NCBI RefSeq assembly: GCF_003112575.1
Contig: NZ_BEWC01000008.1
Span: 558,001-622,000 of the forward strand
Direction: 5' to 3'
Length of the DNA stretch: 64,000 nt
Source: Streptomyces ardesiacus
GTDB lineage: Bacteria > Actinomycetota > Actinomycetes > Streptomycetales > Streptomycetaceae
Program-made: the position numbers and the translations under genes
Notes under the pieces: generated by a model
What the model was told of the DNA's origin: nothing
Seen by the model: the letters and a program-made list of their open reading frames with translations, nothing else
Databases searched by the model: none
Shown here: one piece after another, positions 22,976 through 30,972 of the stretch
Layout of the letters: each line of letters starts with the position of its first letter
Position numbering within the stretch: the first letter of the stretch is position 1

Positions 22976-24648
22976 GACTGCTCCAGGTAACGGTGGACGA
23001 GCATCACGGCCATGGCTCCCTCTCCGACGGCGGACGCGACCCGCTTGGCGGACTCCGCGCGGGCGTCGCCCGCCACGAACACGCCCGGGACACTGGTCTC
23101 CAGGTGGTACGGCGGCCGGTCCAGCTCCCAGTCGGCCGGCGGCCGCCCGTCCGGGGTCAGGTCCGGTCCGGCGAGGATGAACCCGCGCTCGTCGCGCAGC
23201 ACCGTGCCGTCCAGCCAGTCGGTCAGCGGGGCCGCGCCGATGAACACGAACAGCCACTGCGCGTCGACGCGTTCGGTGGCGCCGCTCGCCGCGTCGCGCA
23301 GCGTCAGCCGCTCCAGGTGCCCGTCGCCGTGCGCACCCTCGACGACGGTGCCGCAGCGCACCCGGATGTTGGGCGTCTGCTCGATCTGCTGGATCAGGTA
23401 GTACGACATCGAGGCCTCCAGGGAGGAGCCGCGCACCAGCAGCGTCACCGACTTGGCGCCCCGGGCCAGGTACATCGCGGCCTGCCCGGCCGAGTTGGCG
23501 CCGCCGACGACGTACACGTCGTGGCCCTGGCAGGAGGCCGCCTCGGTCAGCGCCGAGCCGTAGAACACCCCGCAGCCGGCCAGGTCCGCCGTGCCCGGCG
23601 CGGTGAGCTGCCGGTAGGACACGCCGGTCGCCAGGATGACGCTGTGCGCGGCGATCGCCGAGCCGTCCGAGAAGCGCACGACCCGCGCCGCGCCGCTCGC
23701 CTCCAGGCCGGTCACCTCCCGCGCGGTGAGGATCTCGGCGCCGAACTTCGCCGCCTGCCGCCGGGCCCGCTCGGTGAGCTGCCCGCCGGACACGCCGTCG
23801 GGGAAGCCGAGGTAGTTCTCGATGCGGGAGCTCTGGCCGGCCTGGCCGCCGGTCGCCGACCGCTCCACCAGCACCGTGCGCAGGCCCTCCGAGGCGCCGT
23901 ACACGGCCGCGCCGAGCCCGGCCGGGCCGCCGCCGATCACCACCAGGTCGTAGAAGTCGGCCGTCGGCGTGGTCGCCAGACCCACACGGGCGGCCAGCTC
24001 GGGTGCCTCCGGTTCCACCAGCGGGGTCCCGTCCGGCGTGATCACCACCGGCAGCCGCTGCCCGTCCTGCCCGGCCGCCGAGAGCAGCCGCCGTCCCTCC
24101 GGCTCGTCCGAGGAGTACCAGCGGTAGGGCACCTGGTTGCGGGCCAGGAACTCCCGGACCTCCGAGGACCGCGCCGACCAGCGGTGCCCGACGACCTTGG
24201 TGCTGGGCACCGGACGGTGGTCGCCGGTGCGCCAGGCCTGGAGCAGGTCGTCCAGGACCGGGTAGAGCTTCTCCTCGGGCGGGTCCCAGGGCTTGAGCAG
24301 GTAGTGGTCCAGGTCGACGACGTTGATCGCGTCGATCGCCGCCTCGGTGTCCGCGTACGCCGTCAGCAGCACCCGGCGGGCGCCCGGGTACACGTCCATG
24401 GCCTGCTCCAGGAACTCGATGCCGTTCATCTGCGGCATGCGGTAGTCCGCGAGGATCACGGCCACCAGGTCCCCGCGCAGCTTGAGCTCGCGCAGCGCCT
24501 CCAGCGCCGACTCGCCGGACTCCGCGCGCACGATCCGGCAGGTGGCGCCGTAGCGTCGCCGCAGGTCGCGGGCGACGGCGCGGGAGACCCCCGGATCGTC
24601 GTCCACGGTCATGATGACGGTCCGCGTCTCCCCGTCGGCCTGTGCCAT
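22972..24648 (-). CDS. receiver domain fused to a thioredoxin-reductase-like flavoprotein
   Basis: A 558-residue fusion. Residues 10-135 are a response-regulator receiver with D68 (LADYRMPQMNG) as phosphoacceptor and K119. Residues 150-225 look like a glutaredoxin/thioredoxin-fold insert (HRWSARSSEVREFLARNQVP) with Ser where a Cys pair would be. Residues 235-555 are a thioredoxin-reductase-type FAD/NAD module (IGGGPAGLGAAVYGASEGL, GGANSAGQAAMYLARGA, FVAGDARAES). The redox CxxC of true TrxB is absent: residues 362-371 read FYGSALTEAA. So it is not a thioredoxin reductase and may be a phosphorylation-controlled redox sensor or oxidoreductase. First gene of the three-gene overlapping operon. Confidence 0.85.
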   Translation of the reverse strand: MAQADGETRTVIMTVDDDPGVSRAVARDLRRRYGATCRIVRAESGESALEALRELKLRGDLVAVILADYRMPQMNGIEFLEQAMDVYPGARRVLLTAYADTEAAIDAINVVDLDHYLLKPWDPPEEKLYPVLDDLLQAWRTGDHRPVPSTKVVGHRWSARSSEVREFLARNQVPYRWYSSDEPEGRRLLSAAGQDGQRLPVVITPDGTPLVEPEAPELAARVGLATTPTADFYDLVVIGGGPAGLGAAVYGASEGLRTVLVERSATGGQAGQSSRIENYLGFPDGVSGGQLTERARRQAAKFGAEILTAREVTGLEASGAARVVRFSDGSAIAAHSVILATGVSYRQLTAPGTADLAGCGVFYGSALTEAASCQGHDVYVVGGANSAGQAAMYLARGAKSVTLLVRGSSLEASMSYYLIQQIEQTPNIRVRCGTVVEGAHGDGHLERLTLRDAASGATERVDAQWLFVFIGAAPLTDWLDGTVLRDERGFILAGPDLTPDGRPPADWELDRPPYHLETSVPGVFVAGDARAESAKRVASAVGEGAMAVMLVHRYLEQS

Positions 24649-24857
24649 GCGTCCCCCAGTCGAGCGGCCGGGTTCACGGCACGGCGTCCCCGTCACCGCA
24701 CCGGCCTGCAGCCCATCGTATGTTCGATCGCCGGTCCCCGCTCAGGCGGCGCGGGGGGCGCCGGCGCCCGCCCGCTCCCCCCTGCGCGGCGACGGGGACG
24801 GCTTGGGGAAGACTGGGCGCCATGAACGACGTGACCGCGACACAGGGAGGGACCCGC

Positions 24858-25730
24858 ATGACGCGCCCGATCACGGCAGGCCTGGACGGTTCGCAGGAGA
24901 GCCTGGCCGCACTGGCCTGGGCGGCGAGGGAGGCGGTACGCCGGGGGACCCCGCTGCACGTCGTGCACGCCTGGCGGTTCCAGGACCGGGGCGTGGCCGG
25001 CACGGTGAACCGCGAGACCCAGGAGACGTGGGCCCGTGACGCCCTCGCCGAGGCGGTCGGGACGGTCGCCGGACGGCACCCCGGCCTCACGGTCACCACC
25101 GACCTGCGCGAGGGCGACGCCGTCGCCGCCCTGCTCGCCGCCGCGGCCGACGCCGGCACCCTGGTCCTCGGCTCCCGCGGCCACGGGCCGGTCGTCGGCT
25201 TCCTGCTCGGCTCGGTCGGCCGGCAGGTGATCGCCGAGGCGACCCGGCCGGTGGTCCTCGTGCGGGCCGGGGACGAGCCGAGCGGCGAGGCGTCCGGCCG
25301 CGAGGTCGTCGTGGGCCAGCAGGGCGAGCCCGAGGACAGCGCCGACGTCATCGGCTTCGCGTTCGAGGCCGCCGCCGCGCGGGGCGCCACCGTGCGTGCC
25401 GTACGGGCCTGGGCGCTGCCGACGGTCTTCACCTACAGCCCCGGTTCCATGGCGCTCGCCGACGAGGCCGGGGGCCTGGAGCAGTACGAGCGCAAGGCGC
25501 TCGGCGAGGCGCTCGCTCCGTGGCGCGAGCGCCACCCGGACGTCCCGGTGGTCGAGCACGTGGAGATGGGCAGTGCCGGCCAGGTGCTGCTGTCGGTGGC
25601 CGCGAACGCCCAGCTGATGGTCGTCGGGCGCCGCGCCCGCCGCACCGCCGTCGGCGCCCGGATCGGCTCGGTGGCGCACGGCGTGCTGCACCACGCGGAG
25701 TGCCCGGTGGCGGTCGTCCCGCACACGTGA
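24858..25730 (+). CDS. tandem-domain universal stress protein (UspA)
   Basis: A 290-residue protein of two UspA domains: the first ends in the ATP-binding GSRGHGPVVGFLLGSVGRQVI motif (G-2x-G-9x-GS), the second in VGRRARRTAVGARIGSVAHG. Such proteins bind ATP and belong to dormancy, hypoxia and stress responses in actinobacteria. ATG 24858 has GGGAGG 7 bases upstream and begins with TRPITAGLDGS as the family does. ATG 24822 in the same frame could be a leaderless alternative because AAGACT lies 7 bases before it. Divergent from the flavoprotein/kinase operon. Confidence 0.9.
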   Translation: MTRPITAGLDGSQESLAALAWAAREAVRRGTPLHVVHAWRFQDRGVAGTVNRETQETWARDALAEAVGTVAGRHPGLTVTTDLREGDAVAALLAAAADAGTLVLGSRGHGPVVGFLLGSVGRQVIAEATRPVVLVRAGDEPSGEASGREVVVGQQGEPEDSADVIGFAFEAAAARGATVRAVRAWALPTVFTYSPGSMALADEAGGLEQYERKALGEALAPWRERHPDVPVVEHVEMGSAGQVLLSVAANAQLMVVGRRARRTAVGARIGSVAHGVLHHAECPVAVVPHT

Positions 25731-25752
25731 GGACGCGGCGCGGGGGCGCCGT

Positions 25753-26985
25753 TCAGTCCGCCGTGGGCTGCAGCGTCTCCCGCGCCCTGGGCAGGATGTT
25801 GACGAGGTAGTCCTCGACCGCCGTGTCCAGGCCGATGTCCTGCTGGGCCCGCTCGGACAGGTACCAGCGGTGCTCCAGCAGCTCGTGGTAGATCTCCGCC
25901 GGGTCCATCGCGCCGCGCAGTTCCACCGGCACGGCGCGCACGGTGGGCCGGAAGACCTCGCGCACCCACCGGTGGGCGAGGACCTCGGGGCGGGCGCCGA
26001 GGGGGTCGCCCGGGGCGTAGTCGTCCTGGGTGGCCATCCAGCTCTCCAGGTCGTTCAGCAGCCGCCTGGCCTGGTTCTCCTCGGCGTCCAGACCGGTCAG
26101 GCGCAGCAGTTGGCGCTGGTGGTGGCCGGCGTCGACGACCTTGGGCACGAAGGTGACCGAGTCGCCGTTGGAGGCGTGCTCGATCTGCATCTCGGCCACG
26201 TCGAAGCCGAGGTCGTTCAGGCGCCGGATCCGGCGTTCGATGTAGTGGTACTTGCCCGCCGGGTAGACGGAGGTGCGGGTCAGCTCCTCCCACAGGCTCC
26301 GGTAGCGGGCGCATATCTCCCGGCCGAAGTCGACCGGGTCGACGGAGGGGTGCAGCGCCCCGGAGGCCTCCAGGTCGAGCAGTTCGCCGCTGATGTTCAC
26401 CCGGGCCAGGTCCAGGTCGTAGTCGCGCTGGCCGGGGCTCAGCCTGGGGTGCAGCTCCCCGGTCTCGGCGTCGACCAGGTAGGCGGCGTAGGCGCCCGCG
26501 TCGCGCCGGAAGAGCGTGTTGGACAGCGAGCAGTCCCCCCAGGCGAACCCGGCCAGGTGCAGGCGCACGAGCAGCACCGCCAGGGCGTCCATCAGCCGGT
26601 GCATGGTCGCCGGGCGCAGCGTCGTCTCGAACATCGACCGGTAGGGCTGCGAGCCGCCCAGGTGCCGGGTGACCAGCACCGGCTCCAGCGCCCCGCCGGC
26701 GGCGTCCGCGCGGCCGGTGATCACGGCCAGCGCGTCCACCGCGGGGATGGCGAGCCGGTCCAGGTCGCGCAGCAACTGGTACTCGCGCAGCGCGGGCCGT
26801 TCGGCCAGCTCCTTGACCGCGATCACCTCGTCCCCGGCGCGCGCGTAGCGCACCACGTGGCGGGAGATGCCGCGCGGCAGCGGCACGAGGTACTCCTCGG
26901 GCCACTGCTCCAGCGGCAGGTGCCAGGGCAGTTCGAGCAGGAGCGCGGGGTGCTCCGGATTGGTGGCACTGATCTGCAAGGCCAT
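25753..26985 (-). CDS. DUF4032 kinase-like protein
   Basis: A 410-residue protein with an N-terminal kinase-like fold related to LPS-core kinases (AVKELAERPALREYQLLRDL, then LHLAGFAWGDCSLSNTLF with the catalytic-loop-like GD-x5-N, and AYLVDAETGEL as the metal-binding Asp) followed by the DUF4032 region (YHYIERRIRRLNDLGFDVAE, WYLSERAQQDIGLDTAVEDY). It is widespread in actinobacteria, function unknown. TAGAGT on the minus strand 6 bases before the ATG suggests a leaderless mRNA whose promoter lies inside the 3' end of the MBL gene. Confidence 0.82.
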   Translation of the reverse strand: MALQISATNPEHPALLLELPWHLPLEQWPEEYLVPLPRGISRHVVRYARAGDEVIAVKELAERPALREYQLLRDLDRLAIPAVDALAVITGRADAAGGALEPVLVTRHLGGSQPYRSMFETTLRPATMHRLMDALAVLLVRLHLAGFAWGDCSLSNTLFRRDAGAYAAYLVDAETGELHPRLSPGQRDYDLDLARVNISGELLDLEASGALHPSVDPVDFGREICARYRSLWEELTRTSVYPAGKYHYIERRIRRLNDLGFDVAEMQIEHASNGDSVTFVPKVVDAGHHQRQLLRLTGLDAEENQARRLLNDLESWMATQDDYAPGDPLGARPEVLAHRWVREVFRPTVRAVPVELRGAMDPAEIYHELLEHRWYLSERAQQDIGLDTAVEDYLVNILPRARETLQPTAD

Positions 26986-26994
26986 GCCCCGACT

Positions 26995-27741
26995 CTAAAC
27001 GGCGCGCTCCCGGGCCAGTTCCGCGGCGTCCTTCACCGGCCCGCGGTGGACCGGGCCGTGCCCCGGCAGCAGGAGGTCGCCGTCCAGCCCGGCGATGACG
27101 TCGAGCGAGGCGATCGCGCGCGGCCGGTCGTGGTGGAACAGGTCGGGCAGGAGCTGCGGACCCTCGACGCGGGAGATGGCGTGCCCGCTCACCAGGGCGT
27201 CGCCGGAGATCACCACGCCGGCGTCCGGGAGGTGGTAGACGCAGTGGCCGTCGGTGTGCCCCGGGGTGTGCACGGGCACGGGGCGGCCGGGCAGGTCGAG
27301 GGCGCCGTCCGCCGGGAAGGGGGCGGGCGCGGTCACCGGGTGCTGCTCGGTGCCGCCGGTGCGCAGCACGTGCGTCATCCAGGGCAGCACCCCCGGCCGC
27401 CAGGCGTTGCGCAGCACCGTGCCGACCGACACCTGCTGGAGGTAGTCGCGCCGGGCGTGCGGCACCTCGGCCTCGTGCAGGAGGACCGGAGTGCCGTACG
27501 TGGCGCGCAGGTACTCGGCCGAGCCCAGGTGGTCGTTGTGCGCGTGGGTGATCAGTACCGCCGCCACCGCCTCGGGCGAAGACCCCACGGCGGCCAGGGA
27601 GTCGAGCAGTGCCCGGCGGTCGCCGGGGTAGCCGGTGTCGACGAGCGTCACCGCGTCGCCGTCGGTGAGGACGACCCAGTTGGTGTTGCCGCCGTGCACC
27701 AGGTAGGTGCCGTCCGCCACGTGCCGTACGTCCGCGTTCAT
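26995..27741 (-). CDS. MBL-fold metallo-hydrolase
   Basis: A 248-residue metallo-beta-lactamase-fold hydrolase. The dinuclear zinc motif is ITHAHNDHLGS (HxHxDH); further ligands are H in HTPGHTDGH, D in VVISGDALVSG and H in LLPGHGPVH. These enzymes hydrolyse esters, thioesters, lactones or phosphodiesters. Substrate unknown. GGGAG lies just before ATG 27741. It is downstream of alkB in the same direction, but an 11-base-pair inverted repeat in between (27755-27791) may separate or regulate them. Confidence 0.87.
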   Translation of the reverse strand: MNADVRHVADGTYLVHGGNTNWVVLTDGDAVTLVDTGYPGDRRALLDSLAAVGSSPEAVAAVLITHAHNDHLGSAEYLRATYGTPVLLHEAEVPHARRDYLQQVSVGTVLRNAWRPGVLPWMTHVLRTGGTEQHPVTAPAPFPADGALDLPGRPVPVHTPGHTDGHCVYHLPDAGVVISGDALVSGHAISRVEGPQLLPDLFHHDRPRAIASLDVIAGLDGDLLLPGHGPVHRGPVKDAAELARERAV

Positions 27742-27754
27742 GGTCTCCCGCGTC

Positions 27755-27791
27755 TCTGGTTGGCTGCCTGCGTGCGGGACAGCCAACCAGA
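27755..27791. promoter_or_regulatory. perfect 11-bp inverted repeat between alkB and the MBL gene
   Basis: Arms TCTGGTTGGCT (27755-27765) and AGCCAACCAGA (27781-27791) are exact inverse copies around a 15-base loop. The repeat ends 14 bases before the MBL start codon. It could be an operator, an attenuator or a terminator for alkB; there is no T run, and the A+T content is high for this genome, which favours a protein-binding site. Confidence 0.55.
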
Positions 27792-27818
27792 ATCGGGGCG
27801 TGGGCGGTTGACCGGGCC

Positions 27819-28448
27819 TCAGCGCACGCCGTGCGGGCGGAACTGGACGCTGATCCGGGGCCCGGCGGCGCGCGTGCTCTTGGGGACGCAGTGCTCCCAG
27901 GTGCGCTGGCAGGAGCCGCCCATCACGATCAGGTCGCCGTGGCCCAGCGGGCGGCGCACGGTCCCGCCGCCCCCGCCCGCCGGGCGCAGCAGCAGGTCGC
28001 GGGGCGCGCCGACCGACAGGATCGCGACCATCGTGTCCTGGCGCGCGCCCCGCCCGATCCGGTCGCCGTGCCAGGCGACGCTGTCGCGGCCGTCGCGGTA
28101 GTGGCACAGGCCCGCGGTGGTGAAGGGCTCGCCCAGCTCCTCGGCGTAGTGCGCGGACAGGGCGTCGCGCGCCTCGGCCAGCAGGGGGTGGGGCAGCGGG
28201 TCGGACGCGCCGTAGAACGCCAGCAGCCGGGGTACGTCGACGACCCGCTCGTACATCTCCCGCCGCTCCGCGCGCCAGGGGACCTCGGCGGCCAGCCGCT
28301 CGAACAGGGCGTCGGCGCCGCTCAGCCACCCCGGGAGCAGGTCGATCCAGGCTCCGGAGCCGAGGCGGGTGCGGCGCAGCCCGTCGAGCGGGCCCAGCCG
28401 GACCTCGTCGGTCTGGTCGAAGAGCGAACCCTGGAGGTGCGTGGTCAT
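27819..28448 (-). CDS. alkB: AlkB-type 2-oxoglutarate/Fe(II) dioxygenase
   Basis: A 209-residue alpha-ketoglutarate-dependent DNA/RNA repair dioxygenase that removes alkyl groups from bases. Fe(II) ligands are H and D in AWHGDRIG and the distal H in RTWEHCVPK; the 2-oxoglutarate arginines are in RISVQFRP. The YGASDPLPHPLL and LCHYRDGRDSVAWH segments are typical of the actinobacterial AlkB group. Its promoter region carries an imperfect LexA-like box about 20 bases upstream. Confidence 0.9.
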   Translation of the reverse strand: MTTHLQGSLFDQTDEVRLGPLDGLRRTRLGSGAWIDLLPGWLSGADALFERLAAEVPWRAERREMYERVVDVPRLLAFYGASDPLPHPLLAEARDALSAHYAEELGEPFTTAGLCHYRDGRDSVAWHGDRIGRGARQDTMVAILSVGAPRDLLLRPAGGGGGTVRRPLGHGDLIVMGGSCQRTWEHCVPKSTRAAGPRISVQFRPHGVR

Positions 28449-28468
28449 GGGACCAGCGTACTCCTTGC

Positions 28469-28484
28469 TCGAAAATCTGTTCTA
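28469..28484 (-). promoter_or_regulatory. imperfect LexA-like box upstream of alkB
   Basis: TCGAAAATCTGTTCTA at 28469-28484 resembles the actinobacterial SOS box core GAAC-N4-GTTC with one core mismatch (GAAA-N4-GTTC). It is 21 bases upstream of the alkB ATG and shared with the divergent TetR gene. Weak match; the placement on a DNA repair gene is the main argument. Confidence 0.3.
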
Positions 28485-28513
28485 TTCACGTGCTGGTCGC
28501 GCCTGGACCCTTT

Positions 28514-28537
28514 CGATACACCGGCGTATCCGATACA
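28514..28537. promoter_or_regulatory. putative TetR operator (CGATACA direct repeat plus GTATC/GATAC palindrome)
   Basis: CGATACA occurs at 28514-28520 and 28531-28537, 17 bases apart, and GTATC-C-GATAC (28526-28536) is a perfect palindrome between them. It lies 32 bases before the TetR ATG, in the position expected for autoregulation. Confidence 0.5.
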
Positions 28538-28568
28538 TTCACGCATCGAACGGAGCGGAGGGCCGGGC

Positions 28569-29192
28569 ATGGCGGTGCGGGAGACGACCGGGCGCGCGAC
28601 CAGGCGCCGCGCGCACACCCGCGCCAACCTGCTGGACGCGGCGTTCACGGTGTTCGCCGCCAAGGGGTTCGGGCGGGTGCCGATCGAGGAGGTCTGCGAG
28701 GCGGCCGGGTACAGCCGGGGTGCCTTCTACTCCAACTTCGGCAGCCTCGACGAGCTGTTCTTCGCCCTCTACGAGCAACGGGCCGGCCTGATCGCCGAGC
28801 AGGTGTCCGCCGCCCTCGCCTCCGACGGCCCCGACCTGGACGTGCCGTCCGCCGTGGAGCGCGTCACCGAGGTGCTGCTCCTGGACCGGGACTGGCTCCT
28901 GGTGAAGACGGACTTCCTGGTGCACGCCGCCCGCGACCCCGAGGTCGCCCGGACCCTGCTGGAGCACCGGGCCCGCCTCCGGCGCGCGATCGCCGACCGG
29001 CTCGCCCGGGCCCGCGGGCACACCGCCCTGCCCGCCGTGCTGGGCGACGCCGAGGGCGCCGCGCACGCCGTGGTCGCCGCGTACGACGGGGTCACCACCC
29101 AACTGCTCCTCGACCGGGACGGCGCCCGCGCCCGCGCCTGGCTCGGGCAACTGCTCACCGCGCTGCTCACCGACGGCAGCGCGCGTCACTGA
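28569..29192 (+). CDS. TetR/AcrR family transcriptional regulator
   Basis: A 207-residue one-component repressor. Residues 10-60 are the TetR helix-turn-helix (HTRANLLDAAFTVFAAKGFG, VCEAAGYSRGAFYSNFGSLDEL); the rest is an all-helical ligand and dimerisation domain of unknown effector. ATG 28569, with GGAG elements upstream; a long open frame further upstream is not coding. The flavin dehydrogenase gene follows 39 bases later in the same direction, so the regulator and enzyme are probably one operon. A CGATACA repeat upstream is the likely operator. Confidence 0.88.
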   Translation: MAVRETTGRATRRRAHTRANLLDAAFTVFAAKGFGRVPIEEVCEAAGYSRGAFYSNFGSLDELFFALYEQRAGLIAEQVSAALASDGPDLDVPSAVERVTEVLLLDRDWLLVKTDFLVHAARDPEVARTLLEHRARLRRAIADRLARARGHTALPAVLGDAEGAAHAVVAAYDGVTTQLLLDRDGARARAWLGQLLTALLTDGSARH

Positions 29193-29231
29193 CCCCAGCG
29201 TCACCGACGGAACAAGGAAGGGACGGTCGCC

Positions 29232-30905
29232 ATGGATGCCGACGTCATCGTGGTCGGAGCGGGGCTCGCGGGCCTGGTCGCGGCCCACGAGCTGACCAGC
29301 CGGGGCCGCAGGGTCGCCCTGGTCGACCAGGAGAACGCGGCCAACCTCGGCGGGCAGGCGTTCTGGTCCTTCGGCGGCCTCTTCCTCGTCGACTCCCCGG
29401 AGCAGCGCCGCCTCGGCGTCAAGGACTCCTTCGACCTGGCCTGGAACGACTGGCGGGGCAGCGCCGCCTTCGACCGCACCGACGACGAGGACTCCTGGGC
29501 GGTGCGCTGGGCCCGGGCGTACGTCGAGTGGGCGGCGGGGGAGAAGCGGTCCTGGCTCGCCGGGCACGGCATCACCTTCCTGCCCACCGTCGGCTGGGCC
29601 GAGCGCGGCGACCTCCGGGCGGGCGGGCACGGCAACTCCGTGCCCCGGTTCCACATCGCGTGGGGCACCGGCACGGGGGTGGTCGAGCCGTTCGTGCGGT
29701 ACGCGAAGCAGGCCGTGCGCGACGGACTGCTCACCTTCCACCACCGCCACCGCGTCGACCACCTCGTCGTCGAGGGCGGCACGGCGCGCGGGGTGCGCGG
29801 CACGGTCCTCGCCCCCGACGACTCACCGCGCGGCGTCGCCTCCAACCGGGAGGCGGCCGGGGAGTTCGAACTCACCGCCCAGGCCGTGATCGTCACCTCC
29901 GGCGGCATCGGCGCCGACCACGACACCGTCCGCCGCCACTGGCCCGAGCGCCTGGGCACCCCGCCCGCCGAGATGGTCACCGGCGTTCCCGCCTACGTCG
30001 ACGGACGGATGCTCGGCATCAGCGCCGAGGCCGGCGCCCGCCTGGTCAACCGGGACCGCATGTGGCACTACACCGAGGGCGTGCGCAACTGGGACCCGAT
30101 CTGGCCCGGCCACGGCATCCGCATCCTGCCCGGACCGTCCTCCATGTGGTTCGACGCGCTCGGCCGCCGGCTGCCCGAGCCCTGCCTGCCCGGGTACGAC
30201 ACCCTGGGCACCCTGCGCCACCTGCGTACGGCGGAAGGCCTCGCGGGCCACGACCACTCCTGGTTCGTCCTCACCCAGAAGATCGTCGAGAAGGAGTTCG
30301 CCCTCTCCGGCTCCGAGCAGAACCCCGACATCACCGCCAAGGACCGCGCCGGCTTCCTGCGCGAACGCGTCCTCGGCAAGGGGGCCCCGGCCCCGGTGGA
30401 CGCTTTCCTGCGCAAGGGCGCCGACTTCGTGACCGCGCCGGACCTGGAGCAACTGGTCGACAAGATGAACGCGTTGACCGACAAGCCGCTCCTGGACGCC
30501 GCCGCACTCCGGCGCCAGATCGAGGCCCGCGACCTCCAGATGGCCAACCCGTACGCCAAGGACGCCCAGGTGCAGGGCATCCGCAACGCCCGCCGCTACA
30601 TCGGCGACCGACTCGGCCGCGTCGCCGCTCCGCACCGCCTCCTCGACCCGGCGGCCGGCCCGCTGATCGGCGTCAAGCTGCACATCCTCACCCGCAAGAC
30701 GCTCGGCGGCATCCAGACCGACCTCGACTCCCGCGCCCTGGGCGCCGACGGCAGCCCGGTCGAGGGCCTCTACGCGGCCGGCGAGGTGGCCGGCTTCGGC
30801 GGGGGAGGGGTGCACGGGTACAACGCGCTGGAGGGCACCTTCCTCGGCGGCTGCCTCTTCTCCGGCCGGGCGGCGGGCCGGGCGGCGGCACGGCAGACCG
30901 CCTGA
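29232..30905 (+). CDS. FAD-binding dehydrogenase (fumarate reductase / ketosteroid dehydrogenase-like)
   Basis: A 557-residue flavoprotein of the succinate dehydrogenase/fumarate reductase superfamily. N-terminal VIVVGAGLAGLVAAHEL is the FAD Rossmann motif with ENAANLGGQAFWSFGG following; SGGIGADHDTVRRHWPERL, the LGGIQTDLDSRAL loop and the C-terminal GLYAAGEVAGFGGGGVHGYN plus LEGTFLGGCLFSGRAAG are typical of the actinobacterial FAD-binding dehydrogenase group close to 3-ketosteroid delta-1-dehydrogenases. The substrate is not known. AAGGAAGG precedes the ATG. The stop codon lies in the first of four 18-base tandem repeats. Confidence 0.88.
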   Translation: MDADVIVVGAGLAGLVAAHELTSRGRRVALVDQENAANLGGQAFWSFGGLFLVDSPEQRRLGVKDSFDLAWNDWRGSAAFDRTDDEDSWAVRWARAYVEWAAGEKRSWLAGHGITFLPTVGWAERGDLRAGGHGNSVPRFHIAWGTGTGVVEPFVRYAKQAVRDGLLTFHHRHRVDHLVVEGGTARGVRGTVLAPDDSPRGVASNREAAGEFELTAQAVIVTSGGIGADHDTVRRHWPERLGTPPAEMVTGVPAYVDGRMLGISAEAGARLVNRDRMWHYTEGVRNWDPIWPGHGIRILPGPSSMWFDALGRRLPEPCLPGYDTLGTLRHLRTAEGLAGHDHSWFVLTQKIVEKEFALSGSEQNPDITAKDRAGFLRERVLGKGAPAPVDAFLRKGADFVTAPDLEQLVDKMNALTDKPLLDAAALRRQIEARDLQMANPYAKDAQVQGIRNARRYIGDRLGRVAAPHRLLDPAAGPLIGVKLHILTRKTLGGIQTDLDSRALGADGSPVEGLYAAGEVAGFGGGGVHGYNALEGTFLGGCLFSGRAAGRAAARQTA

Positions 30906-30972
30906 GCGACGGACCCCGCCTGAGTGACGGACCCTGCCTGAGCGACAGCCCCCGCCTGAGCGACGGACCCCG
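30901..30972. repeat. four tandem 18-bp repeats spanning the stop codon
   Basis: The unit CCTGAGCGACGGACCCCG occurs at 30901-30918, 30919-30936, 30937-30954 and 30955-30972 with one to three changes in the inner copies. The first copy contains the TGA stop of the flavin dehydrogenase; because 18 is a multiple of three, each further copy repeats TGA in the same frame. Confidence 0.85.

Noticed and set aside
22972..24648. Annotation as thioredoxin reductase TrxB
   Set aside because: The redox-active CxxC is missing and a receiver domain is fused in front.
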